Source of the DNA: MGBC102946 sp022793145
GTDB lineage: Bacteria > Bacillota_I > Bacilli_A > RF39 > UBA660
NCBI GenBank assembly: GCA_947426265.1
Contig: CANEDJ010000026.1
Location: 1-19,446 of the forward strand
Direction of reading: 5' to 3'
DNA: 19,446 nt
The notes beneath the pieces were generated by a model. The model was not told where the DNA came from and searched no databases. It saw nothing but the letters and a program-made list of their open reading frames with translations. Positions 7,338 to 15,177 of this stretch are shown here, piece after piece. Made by a program: the position numbers and the translations under genes. Within the stretch, counting starts at the first letter, position 1. Every line of letters begins with the position of its first letter.

Positions 7338-7365
7338 ATTATATCATCAATTAATGTTATTTCAA
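7338..7365 (-). promoter_or_regulatory. Promoter of the HTH-recombinase operon
   Basis: On the minus strand TTGAAA (7365-7360), a 16-bp spacer and a consensus TATAAT (7343-7338). A perfect 14-bp palindrome AATAATTAATTATT (7364-7377) touches the -35 box and could be an operator. From here to the first micro-ORF the leader is about 225 nt and untranslated apart from frames of a few codons. Confidence 0.65.
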
Positions 7366-7387
7366 TAATTAATTATTCGACGAAATT

Positions 7388-7708
7388 TTAATTGATTCCA
7401 TCATTATTGTTCTTTAGTTCTTCTTTATCATCAAACAACTTATTTACATCAGTTTGTATATCGTTAAAAAGTTTTACAATATTTTCGTAAATTCTTACAT
7501 TCTTTTTATAATCTGTAGAGGTTTCCTTATCTATTTCATTGATAATAGTATAATTGATCTTTTCATCAAGTCCTTTAAAAAAATTTTCATAAAATTTTTG
7601 TGAATTAAACAGCATATCATCTAAACTTATTTTAAATAATTCATTATTTTCATTGTCTACTAATAATAATTCATTTCCCTTATTAATCATTTTCAGTTGT
7701 TTTATCAT
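7388..7708 (-). CDS. Hypothetical 106-aa protein paired with the TrlF-like ATPase
   Basis: Small acidic protein of 106 aa. Its N-terminus looks like beta strands (NELLLVDNENNELFKISL, about 12-29), followed by two charged helices, the last rich in D, E and N. No cysteine pair, membrane segment or known motif is visible. The start at 7708 is chosen because GAGGTGG lies 7 nt before it; the frame extends further upstream only inside the ATPase gene. It overlaps the end of the TrlF-like gene by 26 bp, so the two are translationally coupled and their products probably act together. It is the last gene of the HsdR unit. No clear terminator follows. Family not recognised. Confidence 0.65.
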   Translation of the reverse strand: MIKQLKMINKGNELLLVDNENNELFKISLDDMLFNSQKFYENFFKGLDEKINYTIINEIDKETSTDYKKNVRIYENIVKLFNDIQTDVNKLFDDKEELKNNNDGIN

Positions 7709-10070
7709 ATCTTTTCCACCTCTTATTAATTGTATCAATACCACCATCAATACTGTTAGCGATTATATCAATAATATTACAGTCATTATCTTCATATTCT
7801 AATGCTCCATATTGTATATCAATTGTATCGCCTTTCTTTTGAATTGCGATAACATTATCGACATCTAAATTAACAATAAACTGAGGATTATGTGTAATTA
7901 TAATTATTTGCCTATTAGATCCCATTTTCTTAAAATTATCTAGCAAATATTCTTTGATTGCACTTTGAGAAACATCATCTTCTGGTTGATCTATAATATA
8001 TATACCATCCATAGATTTTTGATTCGATAACATATCAAAGTATATTCTAGAATCAAATCCATTCGATAGTTCGCTATAAAGATCTTTATCGTCCTTTAAA
8101 TTAATCACGTTTTTACATTTAAAATCTTCATCTAATAACTTTTTTATTCTTTTCTTTAAAAATTCAATTGGACCTTCACTATCATCATTGTAATCTTTAA
8201 TTTTATCTATTAATATTTGCTCATCCATATCTTCGTATAAAATTAATTTACCTCTAGTAAAGCATTTTGAAAGAATACTATAAAAATATTCATTTGATAT
8301 GCTTTCAATCTTAGTTTTAGCTATAAACCTATATTTCCCTATATTCGTATAAGAAACAGGTACAGGTTTATTTTCAAGATTTGGAACATATTCCTTGGCC
8401 ATTCTCTCTAATTTAATTAAGTCAACTAATGTAAATTTTAATGTAGATATATTGTTAGTATATATATCAGTTTTTTTATCACTATCTGATTTAATATTTG
8501 TTAATGTTTCATCCAAATCATTAACTTTATTGATAATTACATCAATTATTGAATTTTCAAAACTATCTTTTTTTCTACACTTTTCATATTTCTTTGAAAT
8601 TCCAACAACTTCTTCATAATGTAGTTTTAATTTTTCTTTATCTTCTTTAAATAGGCTATCTAATTCAATAAGCTTAGTGTAACTTGTTTTCAAATCATCC
8701 AATAAATCAATTAGTTCCTTATATTTTGATAAATCCAATTTATTAATATTATTGTCAAATGATAAATTATCAACATTATCCTCAATAACTAATTCAAATG
8801 ATTTTAATTCACATTTCTTTTTTTCATAATTGATTTTCGAATTTATAGATTCAAAATAATTTAAAAAATTGCTATCTAATGCTGCACGCAACAATTTTAC
8901 ATTGGGTTCACTCGGAAAATATTTTGCTAAAAATGTTTTTCCTTTTAACTTTCCGTTTGTAAAATTATCTCTTATCTCTCCTTGTTTATCAAATCCAAAA
9001 ATATCACTCTCATTTACTTTAGTATTAATAACAATATTATTTGTTTTCAAATATTTTTCGTATTTTTCTTTTAGAGTAGGAGATATTTTTTTCCAATCAG
9101 TTATTGCATTAACTAATAGTGACTTTCCTATTGAATTATCACCAATTATTACATTAATACCTTTTGATAACTCTATATTTTTTTCCTTTCCATTTGCTAT
9201 ATATTTAATTTCACTTAAATATCTTGATGAAGGACTAAAAAAGCTTGGATTAAGACTTATTCTTCTATAATCCGTTATTGACATCACTAAACCTTTAAAT
9301 GTTGGCAAGCATTTTAGATAAGTATATGGATAATCATCAATATTATCATTTTTATCAATCTTAGGATATATGCTCCAATCATGACAATCACTTGATGTAA
9401 TAAATTTGACATCACTAACAGATGATATTTTTTTCATTTTTTCCATATATAAATTATTAAAAACTTGATTTTTCTTATTTCGGAATTCAAAAGAATCAAA
9501 ATAATCAGCAAATACTAATTCCTCAAAGGTTCTTTTTCCAAGTGTCGAAACATCATTTTCTTTCATATCACCTTTACTTAATGGCGAATTTTTTTGATGA
9601 GCAATTAAAACTACATTTAATCCTATATTTTTCAAAATATCTAAGTATGTTTCTTCTTTATAAGCTTCTTTACCATCTGCATCATATTTAGGTTTGCCAT
9701 TACTATCCACCAATAATGAATTAATTAGCTTTAACTTTTCTTCAACCATATCATCAAATATAGTAATTATATGAATAACTTTTGAATCGACATCTCCTTT
9801 TATATACACAGAGGCCTCAAAACCAGGAAGAACTTTTTGTATATTGTTCTTCTTTTCTTCTTCTTTTAATTTTTTATATAATTCAAAATCAAAATAGTCA
9901 TGATCTGTTATAGCACACATATTAACTTTATTTTCATTTAGTTTATATACCAATTTATCTAAATTTTCTAATGTATTATTAACAACTTTATCTCCATCTT
10001 TGTGTTTAGAAAAACTCGAATGAATATGTAAATCTATTTTTAACGAATTTAATACTATTTTATTATTCAT
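7683..10070 (-). CDS. TrlF-like PHP-domain/SMC-type ATPase
   Basis: Protein of 795 aa joining a PHP phosphoesterase domain to an SMC/ABC-like ATPase. The PHP domain (about 10-270) keeps the metal ligands: H15 and H17 in DLHIHSS, D56-H57 in TDHD, E85, H100, H158 and D228-x-H230. The ATPase has Walker A GDNSIGKS (310-317), a long charged helical middle section (about 330-640) that may form a coiled coil, Walker B IIDQPEDD (692-699) and a switch histidine in IITHNPQF (H727). This domain order is that of TrlF-like ATPases. The PHP part probably hydrolyses a phosphodiester under control of ATP binding; the substrate is unknown. The ATG has GGAGG at 6 nt and lies 55 bp after hsdR; the 106-aa gene overlaps its end. 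Its place in a type I operon suggests an antiviral role (inference). Confidence 0.82.
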   Translation of the reverse strand: MNNKIVLNSLKIDLHIHSSFSKHKDGDKVVNNTLENLDKLVYKLNENKVNMCAITDHDYFDFELYKKLKEEEKKNNIQKVLPGFEASVYIKGDVDSKVIHIITIFDDMVEEKLKLINSLLVDSNGKPKYDADGKEAYKEETYLDILKNIGLNVVLIAHQKNSPLSKGDMKENDVSTLGKRTFEELVFADYFDSFEFRNKKNQVFNNLYMEKMKKISSVSDVKFITSSDCHDWSIYPKIDKNDNIDDYPYTYLKCLPTFKGLVMSITDYRRISLNPSFFSPSSRYLSEIKYIANGKEKNIELSKGINVIIGDNSIGKSLLVNAITDWKKISPTLKEKYEKYLKTNNIVINTKVNESDIFGFDKQGEIRDNFTNGKLKGKTFLAKYFPSEPNVKLLRAALDSNFLNYFESINSKINYEKKKCELKSFELVIEDNVDNLSFDNNINKLDLSKYKELIDLLDDLKTSYTKLIELDSLFKEDKEKLKLHYEEVVGISKKYEKCRKKDSFENSIIDVIINKVNDLDETLTNIKSDSDKKTDIYTNNISTLKFTLVDLIKLERMAKEYVPNLENKPVPVSYTNIGKYRFIAKTKIESISNEYFYSILSKCFTRGKLILYEDMDEQILIDKIKDYNDDSEGPIEFLKKRIKKLLDEDFKCKNVINLKDDKDLYSELSNGFDSRIYFDMLSNQKSMDGIYIIDQPEDDVSQSAIKEYLLDNFKKMGSNRQIIIITHNPQFIVNLDVDNVIAIQKKGDTIDIQYGALEYEDNDCNIIDIIANSIDGGIDTINKRWKRYDKTTEND

Positions 10071-10125
10071 ACACTACCTCCACTGCTTGAAAATATACGT
10101 TATACCTCGTACTAATTTTTATCCT

Positions 10126-13100
10126 TTAACTTTCCTGTTGCTTAAAACACCCATTGCCATTTATTACATCAATTATCGCAATAATAATCTGTATTATATT
10201 CATTTGTCCATCAAATAATTGCAGAATACTTCCATAATTAGTAAACGGATCTTCATTTAAAATACGTTTGTCTATTACCCCATTTTTCATAATATAATTT
10301 TTAATTAGGTTTAGAAATCTTGTTTGTTCAACATTTAGTTCGTTATCATTTTCAAATTTAGAAAATTCTCTATCTATCGCTTCCTTAGATAAACCAACAG
10401 TCTTTCTTACCAATAATACCAATGATTCATCATTGTAGTTTATCTTATATTCTGCTTCGTTTGAATTTAAATCAGCAAATAATATTTCTTGTAATTTATT
10501 AATTTCTTCAGAACTAATTCTTTCATTATTTCTAATTTTATTAATAATTTCATTATCCATATGATTTTTCAAATAGAAATTAATTTTTTTCTTATAATCA
10601 GATAAATCCTGTTGTTCAATTTTTCTATCATCATGTTCAACTATATTAATATCATCACTAAAATCAGTATAAACATCTTTTCTAATTCTTTTTGGTAAAT
10701 ACTTAATTAACTCTCTTAACGAATCTCTTATTTCATCAATTTCAAAAATATCTGCTTTATTAATATAATCCTCTTTTAGCAATTTTTGAACATCATCTTT
10801 TTTATCTGCAATTTGTGGTATATTCATTAATCCTATAAGACTTTCTCCTATATGGGACAATCTACTTTTTTCTCTTTCGTATCTCATATTTAACATTTTT
10901 GATAATTCTATAGATAACATTAAGCGATCAAATTGCTTTGCAGGTTCATCATTGTCATTTGACATAATTAATAAAGTTAAATTATCCTTTATCTCCTTAA
11001 CCGCTAAGTCAGTTAAATTATTCCAATTCACAACATCTTTATATTTTTCCACATATTGTATTTTTTGCTTAACATCAAACTTTAAAGTATTAAGCGATGA
11101 AATAGTATCAACAAGTTGATCTAATAAAACATTTTTATACCACAAGTATTCATTGTCATTTAAGTAATCTACTTTCTGTAATTCTTTTAATATATCCACT
11201 TTTAATTGAAATATAAATTGTGATAAACTCATTCCAATTGTAGATTCTTTGCCCTTTGGATTTTGATCAAAAAACTCAAAATTTTGACAAGCGTCAAATA
11301 TATAAAATTCTTTTTTATCTTTACCCCATCCAAACAAATCTGGACATAATCTAGTTCCTCGACCTATCATTTGTAAAAATTTAACTTTAGATTTTACTTC
11401 CTTAAAAAATACTAAATTTACTATTTCAGGAATATCAATTCCAGTATCTAACATATCTACTGATATTGCTATTTGTGGCATTTTAGTACAATCAGAAAAA
11501 TCTTCTATAAGTGATGAATAATAATTTGTATGAATATCAATTACTCTAGCAAAATGACCACTATATTGAGGAAATAATATATTAAACCTTTTTTCAATAA
11601 CCTCAGCATGTTTATGGTTTTTGGCAAATATAATAGTTTTACCAAGCTTATCATTGCTTTCCACCTTTAATCCCTTTTCCATCATAACAGTCAAAATTTT
11701 ATCTATTGTATCATTATTAAATAGCCAACTATTTATATCAGATGCTTTTACAGAATCAACTATCTCCTCATCTTCAGCAAATGTATCCTCAAACTCTTCT
11801 TTGTCTTTATCTGACAATTCATCATATTTAATACCATCTCTAATAAAACCAGTAGAGCACTCTATTGTATGATAATCAACTAAAAAACCATTGGCGACAG
11901 CTTCTTCATATTCATATGAATAGGTAGGTACATTATCTTGTAGCTCAAATATTTTATAAGTATTTTTATCTATGTCACTTCGAGGTGTAGCTGTTAATCC
12001 TAATAGCAATCCATCAAAGTATTCAAATATAGCTTGATATTTTTTATAAATACTTCTGTGAGCTTCATCTACTATAATTAAATCAAAATGACCAACTGTA
12101 AATAGTTTCTTACCATCTTTGGTTTTTATATCATCAATTGCATTCATCATTGTTTGATAGGTAGAAAACACCATTCTTGCATTTTCTGCATTTTCTTTTT
12201 CAGTAGTCAAATTAATTGTAGACAATGATGGAATTAATTTATTAAAGCTCTTTTTAGCTTGCTTTACTAATTCTGCTCTGTCTGCTAAAAACAACACATT
12301 CTTAATCCAATTTGCATTTTTTAGCACATCTACTATAGAAACTGCTGTTCTTGTCTTACCTGTTCCTGTAGCCATAACTAACAATCCTTTTCTTTGATGA
12401 TTATTCAAATCATCACAAAAAGCTTTAATCGCTTCCTGTTGATAAGTTCTGTTAGTAATATTATCATCTATAGATATATTCTTTAAATCCTTTTTTAAAG
12501 TTCTTCTATCTATTAATAATTGTAATTGTTCTTGTGTATAATAACCTGATACTTTCCTATATGGATAATTACAATCATCCCACATATAAATATCAAAACC
12601 ATTGGTAAAGAAAATTATTGGCCTTTGCCCGTATTTGTTTTCTAAACAATCAGCATACATTTTAGCTTGTTGTTGTCCCACTCTAGCATCCTTAGATGTT
12701 CTTTTTGCTTCTACTAAACCAACTGGCTTACCATTTGCACCCATTAAAACATAATCAACAAAACCATCACCAGAAACATTTGGCATCCCAGTTACAGGTA
12801 ACTCCTCAACCAGATTTTTATTAATCTCCCAACCAGCTATTTCTAAATCTAAATCAATATATTGCTTACGAGTCTTAAATTCCGATATATCCCTAATATC
12901 ATATGGAATAGAACTTTCTTTTTGTCTTCTAATTTTTGGAGTATCTTTTCTTAATGATTCAAATTCTTTTTGTAGTTGTTCAATTGTCTTCTCATTTGCT
13001 TCTAATCGCGCTAATAATTCTAACTTTTCTTTTTCTAATGCCTTATTATCTTCAGGATTAGAAACAATGGATTCATTAAATTTATGTTCGACATAATTAT

Positions 13101-13479
13101 CACAATATAAATATGTAATCCATAATATAAAGTCATGTAAATTCTTTAATGATAATAATGATTCTTGCTTTTTTATTTTTGTATTACTATGTACTGCTTG
13201 ATTACCAAGTTTTTGAATATAAATTATCTTTTTCAATAAATTGGTATCTATAATATTTTTGAAGTTTCTATCATGAATTAAAGTCGCTAAAGTTTGTTGA
13301 TAAGGTATTTTTAAATCTCCATCAACTCCATATACCCATTTAATTCCCAATTCTAAAGCTTTTCGAGACATGATAGCACTAGTTGTTGCTGTTATAGTTA
13401 AACCTTTTTCGGCCTCAATACAAGCATTTTTGATATCAATCAATCTACTATCACTTATAAAATCAAAATTTGACATCAT
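10126..13479 (-). CDS. hsdR: Type I restriction enzyme, R subunit
   Basis: Motor and nuclease subunit of the type I restriction-modification complex, about 1117 aa. Residues 15-130 look like a DUF4145-type helical domain and a coiled coil follows (about 143-180). The nuclease core has D242 and E257-A-K259 (GDGFVDYV, then GLVEAKR), a PD-(D/E)XK site. The helicase has Walker A ATGTGKT (370-376), DEAH (471-474) and TATP (496-499), then a second RecA lobe with QMIGRGTRLCPD. The C-terminus is of EcoEI-R type. All key residues are present. Two consecutive ATGs follow GGAGTTGG; the first, at 13479, is chosen. It starts 35 bp after hsdS3 with no visible promoter, so it is probably transcribed from the recombinase promoter at 15138. 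Confidence 0.95.
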   Translation of the reverse strand: MMSNFDFISDSRLIDIKNACIEAEKGLTITATTSAIMSRKALELGIKWVYGVDGDLKIPYQQTLATLIHDRNFKNIIDTNLLKKIIYIQKLGNQAVHSNTKIKKQESLLSLKNLHDFILWITYLYCDNYVEHKFNESIVSNPEDNKALEKEKLELLARLEANEKTIEQLQKEFESLRKDTPKIRRQKESSIPYDIRDISEFKTRKQYIDLDLEIAGWEINKNLVEELPVTGMPNVSGDGFVDYVLMGANGKPVGLVEAKRTSKDARVGQQQAKMYADCLENKYGQRPIIFFTNGFDIYMWDDCNYPYRKVSGYYTQEQLQLLIDRRTLKKDLKNISIDDNITNRTYQQEAIKAFCDDLNNHQRKGLLVMATGTGKTRTAVSIVDVLKNANWIKNVLFLADRAELVKQAKKSFNKLIPSLSTINLTTEKENAENARMVFSTYQTMMNAIDDIKTKDGKKLFTVGHFDLIIVDEAHRSIYKKYQAIFEYFDGLLLGLTATPRSDIDKNTYKIFELQDNVPTYSYEYEEAVANGFLVDYHTIECSTGFIRDGIKYDELSDKDKEEFEDTFAEDEEIVDSVKASDINSWLFNNDTIDKILTVMMEKGLKVESNDKLGKTIIFAKNHKHAEVIEKRFNILFPQYSGHFARVIDIHTNYYSSLIEDFSDCTKMPQIAISVDMLDTGIDIPEIVNLVFFKEVKSKVKFLQMIGRGTRLCPDLFGWGKDKKEFYIFDACQNFEFFDQNPKGKESTIGMSLSQFIFQLKVDILKELQKVDYLNDNEYLWYKNVLLDQLVDTISSLNTLKFDVKQKIQYVEKYKDVVNWNNLTDLAVKEIKDNLTLLIMSNDNDEPAKQFDRLMLSIELSKMLNMRYEREKSRLSHIGESLIGLMNIPQIADKKDDVQKLLKEDYINKADIFEIDEIRDSLRELIKYLPKRIRKDVYTDFSDDINIVEHDDRKIEQQDLSDYKKKINFYLKNHMDNEIINKIRNNERISSEEINKLQEILFADLNSNEAEYKINYNDESLVLLVRKTVGLSKEAIDREFSKFENDNELNVEQTRFLNLIKNYIMKNGVIDKRILNEDPFTNYGSILQLFDGQMNIIQIIIAIIDVINGNGCFKQQES

Positions 13480-13514
13480 CAACCAACTCCAAATTTAATA
13501 ATTACAATATAATT

Positions 13515-14123
13515 TTACCATAAATTCGACAATTTACCTATAATTTCCAATATTTTCACACTTACAAATTTCTGTTTATCGATCTGTTCTACTATTTGAG
13601 CAAACTTGTTTTGTAATTCAATTGGTGGCACAATAACATCTAACTCTGATAAAATCTGAAGGTTTATATTTTTCTGTGCAACTTGAGTAGCTTTGCTATC
13701 TATTATCTTTTGAAGAAATGAAAACCAATAATGAATAAAAATGCTTTTAACTTTATCATTTGGATTAAATCCTACAATACTATCTGGAAAACATGCATCA
13801 AAATTTAATATTCCTGTTTGTGCTATATTGGCCGCTATAGTAATACATAAAGTACCTTTAGGCCACATTTTACTTTGTTTTAATCCTAATTCAGAATATG
13901 TTGAATTGTAAGTTTTAATATATAAACCTGAATTTGACACATCACCAGTTTGAATTAAAGGATATGATCCATTTAACAAGTCAGTAGCATTTCGTGGTCT
14001 ATGTTTAGATACTCCTCTACCAAAATCTCCTAATTCCGGAAATTTATATAAATTCCATCCCTTGCTATTTAATACAGGGTCTCCAAACATCTCGACAAAC
14101 TGAGATTTGAAATGTACTAGCAA
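13515..14123 (-). CDS. hsdS: hsdS 3'-half with one TRD, probably a silent cassette
   Basis: Fragment of a type I specificity subunit, about 200 aa: the central motif KSQFVEMFG at its start, one target-recognition domain and the distal conserved helix NKFAQIVEQIDKQKF. It has no N-terminal TRD. The only candidate start is TTG at 14123 inside the end of the recombinase gene, with no ribosome binding site, so it is probably not translated alone. The distal repeat matches hsdS2 at 59 of 64 bases, then the C-terminus diverges after DKQKF and lacks the usual tail ending EMKSSLMQEYFG. Just upstream of KSQFV it keeps LLV, as in hsdS1, with two extra residues (H-F). It is best read as stored alternative specificity; a decaying duplicate is the other option. 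Confidence 0.65.
   Translation of the reverse strand: MLVHFKSQFVEMFGDPVLNSKGWNLYKFPELGDFGRGVSKHRPRNATDLLNGSYPLIQTGDVSNSGLYIKTYNSTYSELGLKQSKMWPKGTLCITIAANIAQTGILNFDACFPDSIVGFNPNDKVKSIFIHYWFSFLQKIIDSKATQVAQKNINLQILSELDVIVPPIELQNKFAQIVEQIDKQKFVSVKILEIIGKLSNLW
13565..13628. repeat. 64-bp distal hsdS repeat, copy in hsdS3
   Basis: Matches 15231-15294 in direct orientation at 59 of 64 bases. It encodes the distal conserved helix of HsdS (NKFAQIVEQIDKQKF). Homology stops sharply at its downstream end. Confidence 0.85.
14082..14108. repeat. 27-bp hsdS repeat, copy A (candidate recombinase site)
   Basis: Identical over 27 bp and in the same orientation as copy B (15763-15789). The core is AACATCTC, spacer GACAAACT, GAGATTTG: near-inverted 8-bp arms round an 8-bp spacer, as in many tyrosine-recombinase sites. 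It encodes KSQFVEMFG on the minus strand. Confidence 0.7.
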
Positions 14124-15097
14124 ATATATTTATGATGAGATAATTTAACATTATTTTGATTAACCATAGCATATTGTAATGTAGTATCTATCTTTGCATG
14201 TCCTAATAATCTCTGTACTTGTTCTATTGGCATTCCTTTATAAATTGCTTTTGTTGCCATAGTTCTTCTAAATTTATGAGGATGAACTCTTTGAAGTTCT
14301 AAATCTCGTCCTAATTTTCTTAATCTTATTTCTACTCCACTAATTTCTAATCGGTCATATGGTGAAAGCAAACTAACAAATAAAGCTGGATTATCATCAT
14401 TTCTCATTGATAAGTATTTCTCTAAATGTAATTTAGTCCTTGCATCAAAATAAACTTCTCTTTCTTTACTACCTTTACCAAATACTATACACGATCTATC
14501 TTCAAAATTAATATCATTTTTATTTAATTTAACTAATTCACCCACTCTCACTCCTGTAGAAGTTAAAAAATCTATTAATGCTAAATCTCTTATTTCTTCA
14601 CAACTATCTCTTAATTTTTCTATTGTTTCATCTGAATATGTCTCACGTACTACTTTTGTTGTTTTAATTTTATGTATTCTTCTAATCGGACTTTTTATAA
14701 TATAATCTTCATCTTCAAGCCAGGAAAAGAAACTAGACAATATTCTTCTAACATTATCTATAGTAACTTTGCTACAATTATTTTTTTCTTGATATGATGT
14801 TAAATAACTCCTTAAATCGTCAGTATCTACAGTTTTGATTTCTTTATTTATTTGGTCTAACATGTTGTCTATTGTTGTTTTGTAATAATTTAGTGTTCTT
14901 TCTGAACATCCTTCCACTTTTTTTGATGCAATAAATAATTCTGCATAATCTACATCAGCCTTTTTATCCTTTTCTACTTCAATCACATCATATTTATATA
15001 AATTATATTCTAAGACTTCATTTAATTTTTCTAATTGATAATTATTTAAATATGAATTCATTTCAGAATTAATTGTTCTAATTAAACTATTCTTCAT
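14117..15097 (-). CDS. Tyrosine recombinase of the hsdS locus (XerC/D-like)
   Basis: Site-specific recombinase of 326 aa. The N-terminal core-binding domain is at about 45-135 and the catalytic domain at about 150-320. The full catalytic set is visible: R184 (TGVRVGEL), K208 (GKGSKER), H274 and R277 (HPHKFRR), H300 (LLGHAKIDTT) and nucleophile Y309 (LQYAMV). It is therefore probably active. GGGGGG lies 10 nt before the ATG at 15097, and an extended -10 promoter lies upstream. It sits between two hsdS segments that share a 27-bp direct repeat, and its end overlaps the hsdS3 frame. Recombinases in this position in other bacteria rearrange hsdS to change type I specificity; that role here is inferred. 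A XerC/D housekeeping role is unlikely in this setting. Confidence 0.88.
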   Translation of the reverse strand: MKNSLIRTINSEMNSYLNNYQLEKLNEVLEYNLYKYDVIEVEKDKKADVDYAELFIASKKVEGCSERTLNYYKTTIDNMLDQINKEIKTVDTDDLRSYLTSYQEKNNCSKVTIDNVRRILSSFFSWLEDEDYIIKSPIRRIHKIKTTKVVRETYSDETIEKLRDSCEEIRDLALIDFLTSTGVRVGELVKLNKNDINFEDRSCIVFGKGSKEREVYFDARTKLHLEKYLSMRNDDNPALFVSLLSPYDRLEISGVEIRLRKLGRDLELQRVHPHKFRRTMATKAIYKGMPIEQVQRLLGHAKIDTTLQYAMVNQNNVKLSHHKYIC

Positions 15098-15132
15098 ATA
15101 TATATAAATCCCCCCTTTTTAGAACGAAATAT

Positions 15133-15141
15133 ATTATAACA
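15133..15141 (-). promoter_or_regulatory. Extended -10 promoter of the recombinase-hsdR unit
   Basis: On the minus strand TGTTATAAT (15141-15133) is an extended -10 box with consensus TATAAT. No good -35 box is visible at 17 bp; the upstream sequence is the terminator hairpin of hsdS2. It lies 35 bp before the recombinase ATG. Confidence 0.5.
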
Positions 15142-15148
15142 TAGACAT

Positions 15149-15177
15149 AAAAAAGAGCATTTTTATCCAAAATACTC
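15149..15177 (-). terminator. Intrinsic terminator at the end of hsdS2
   Basis: On the minus strand GAGTATTTT (15177-15169) pairs with AAAAATGCTC (15164-15155), with one G-U wobble, and runs into six T. The hsdS2 stop codon lies in the loop region. It separates the fic-hsdM-hsdS unit from the recombinase-hsdR unit. Confidence 0.8.

Noticed and set aside
7108..7343. T-box or other known riboswitch
   Set aside because: The leader has a terminator-like hairpin but no T-box sequence (GGGTGGAAC type) and no other aptamer motif I can recognise.
8869..9270. Plus-strand frame of 133 codons
   Set aside because: It lies wholly inside the TrlF-like gene on the other strand, lacks a ribosome binding site and has the leucine/phenylalanine-rich look of an antisense frame in AT-rich DNA. 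The same holds for the other plus-strand frames inside the minus-strand genes.
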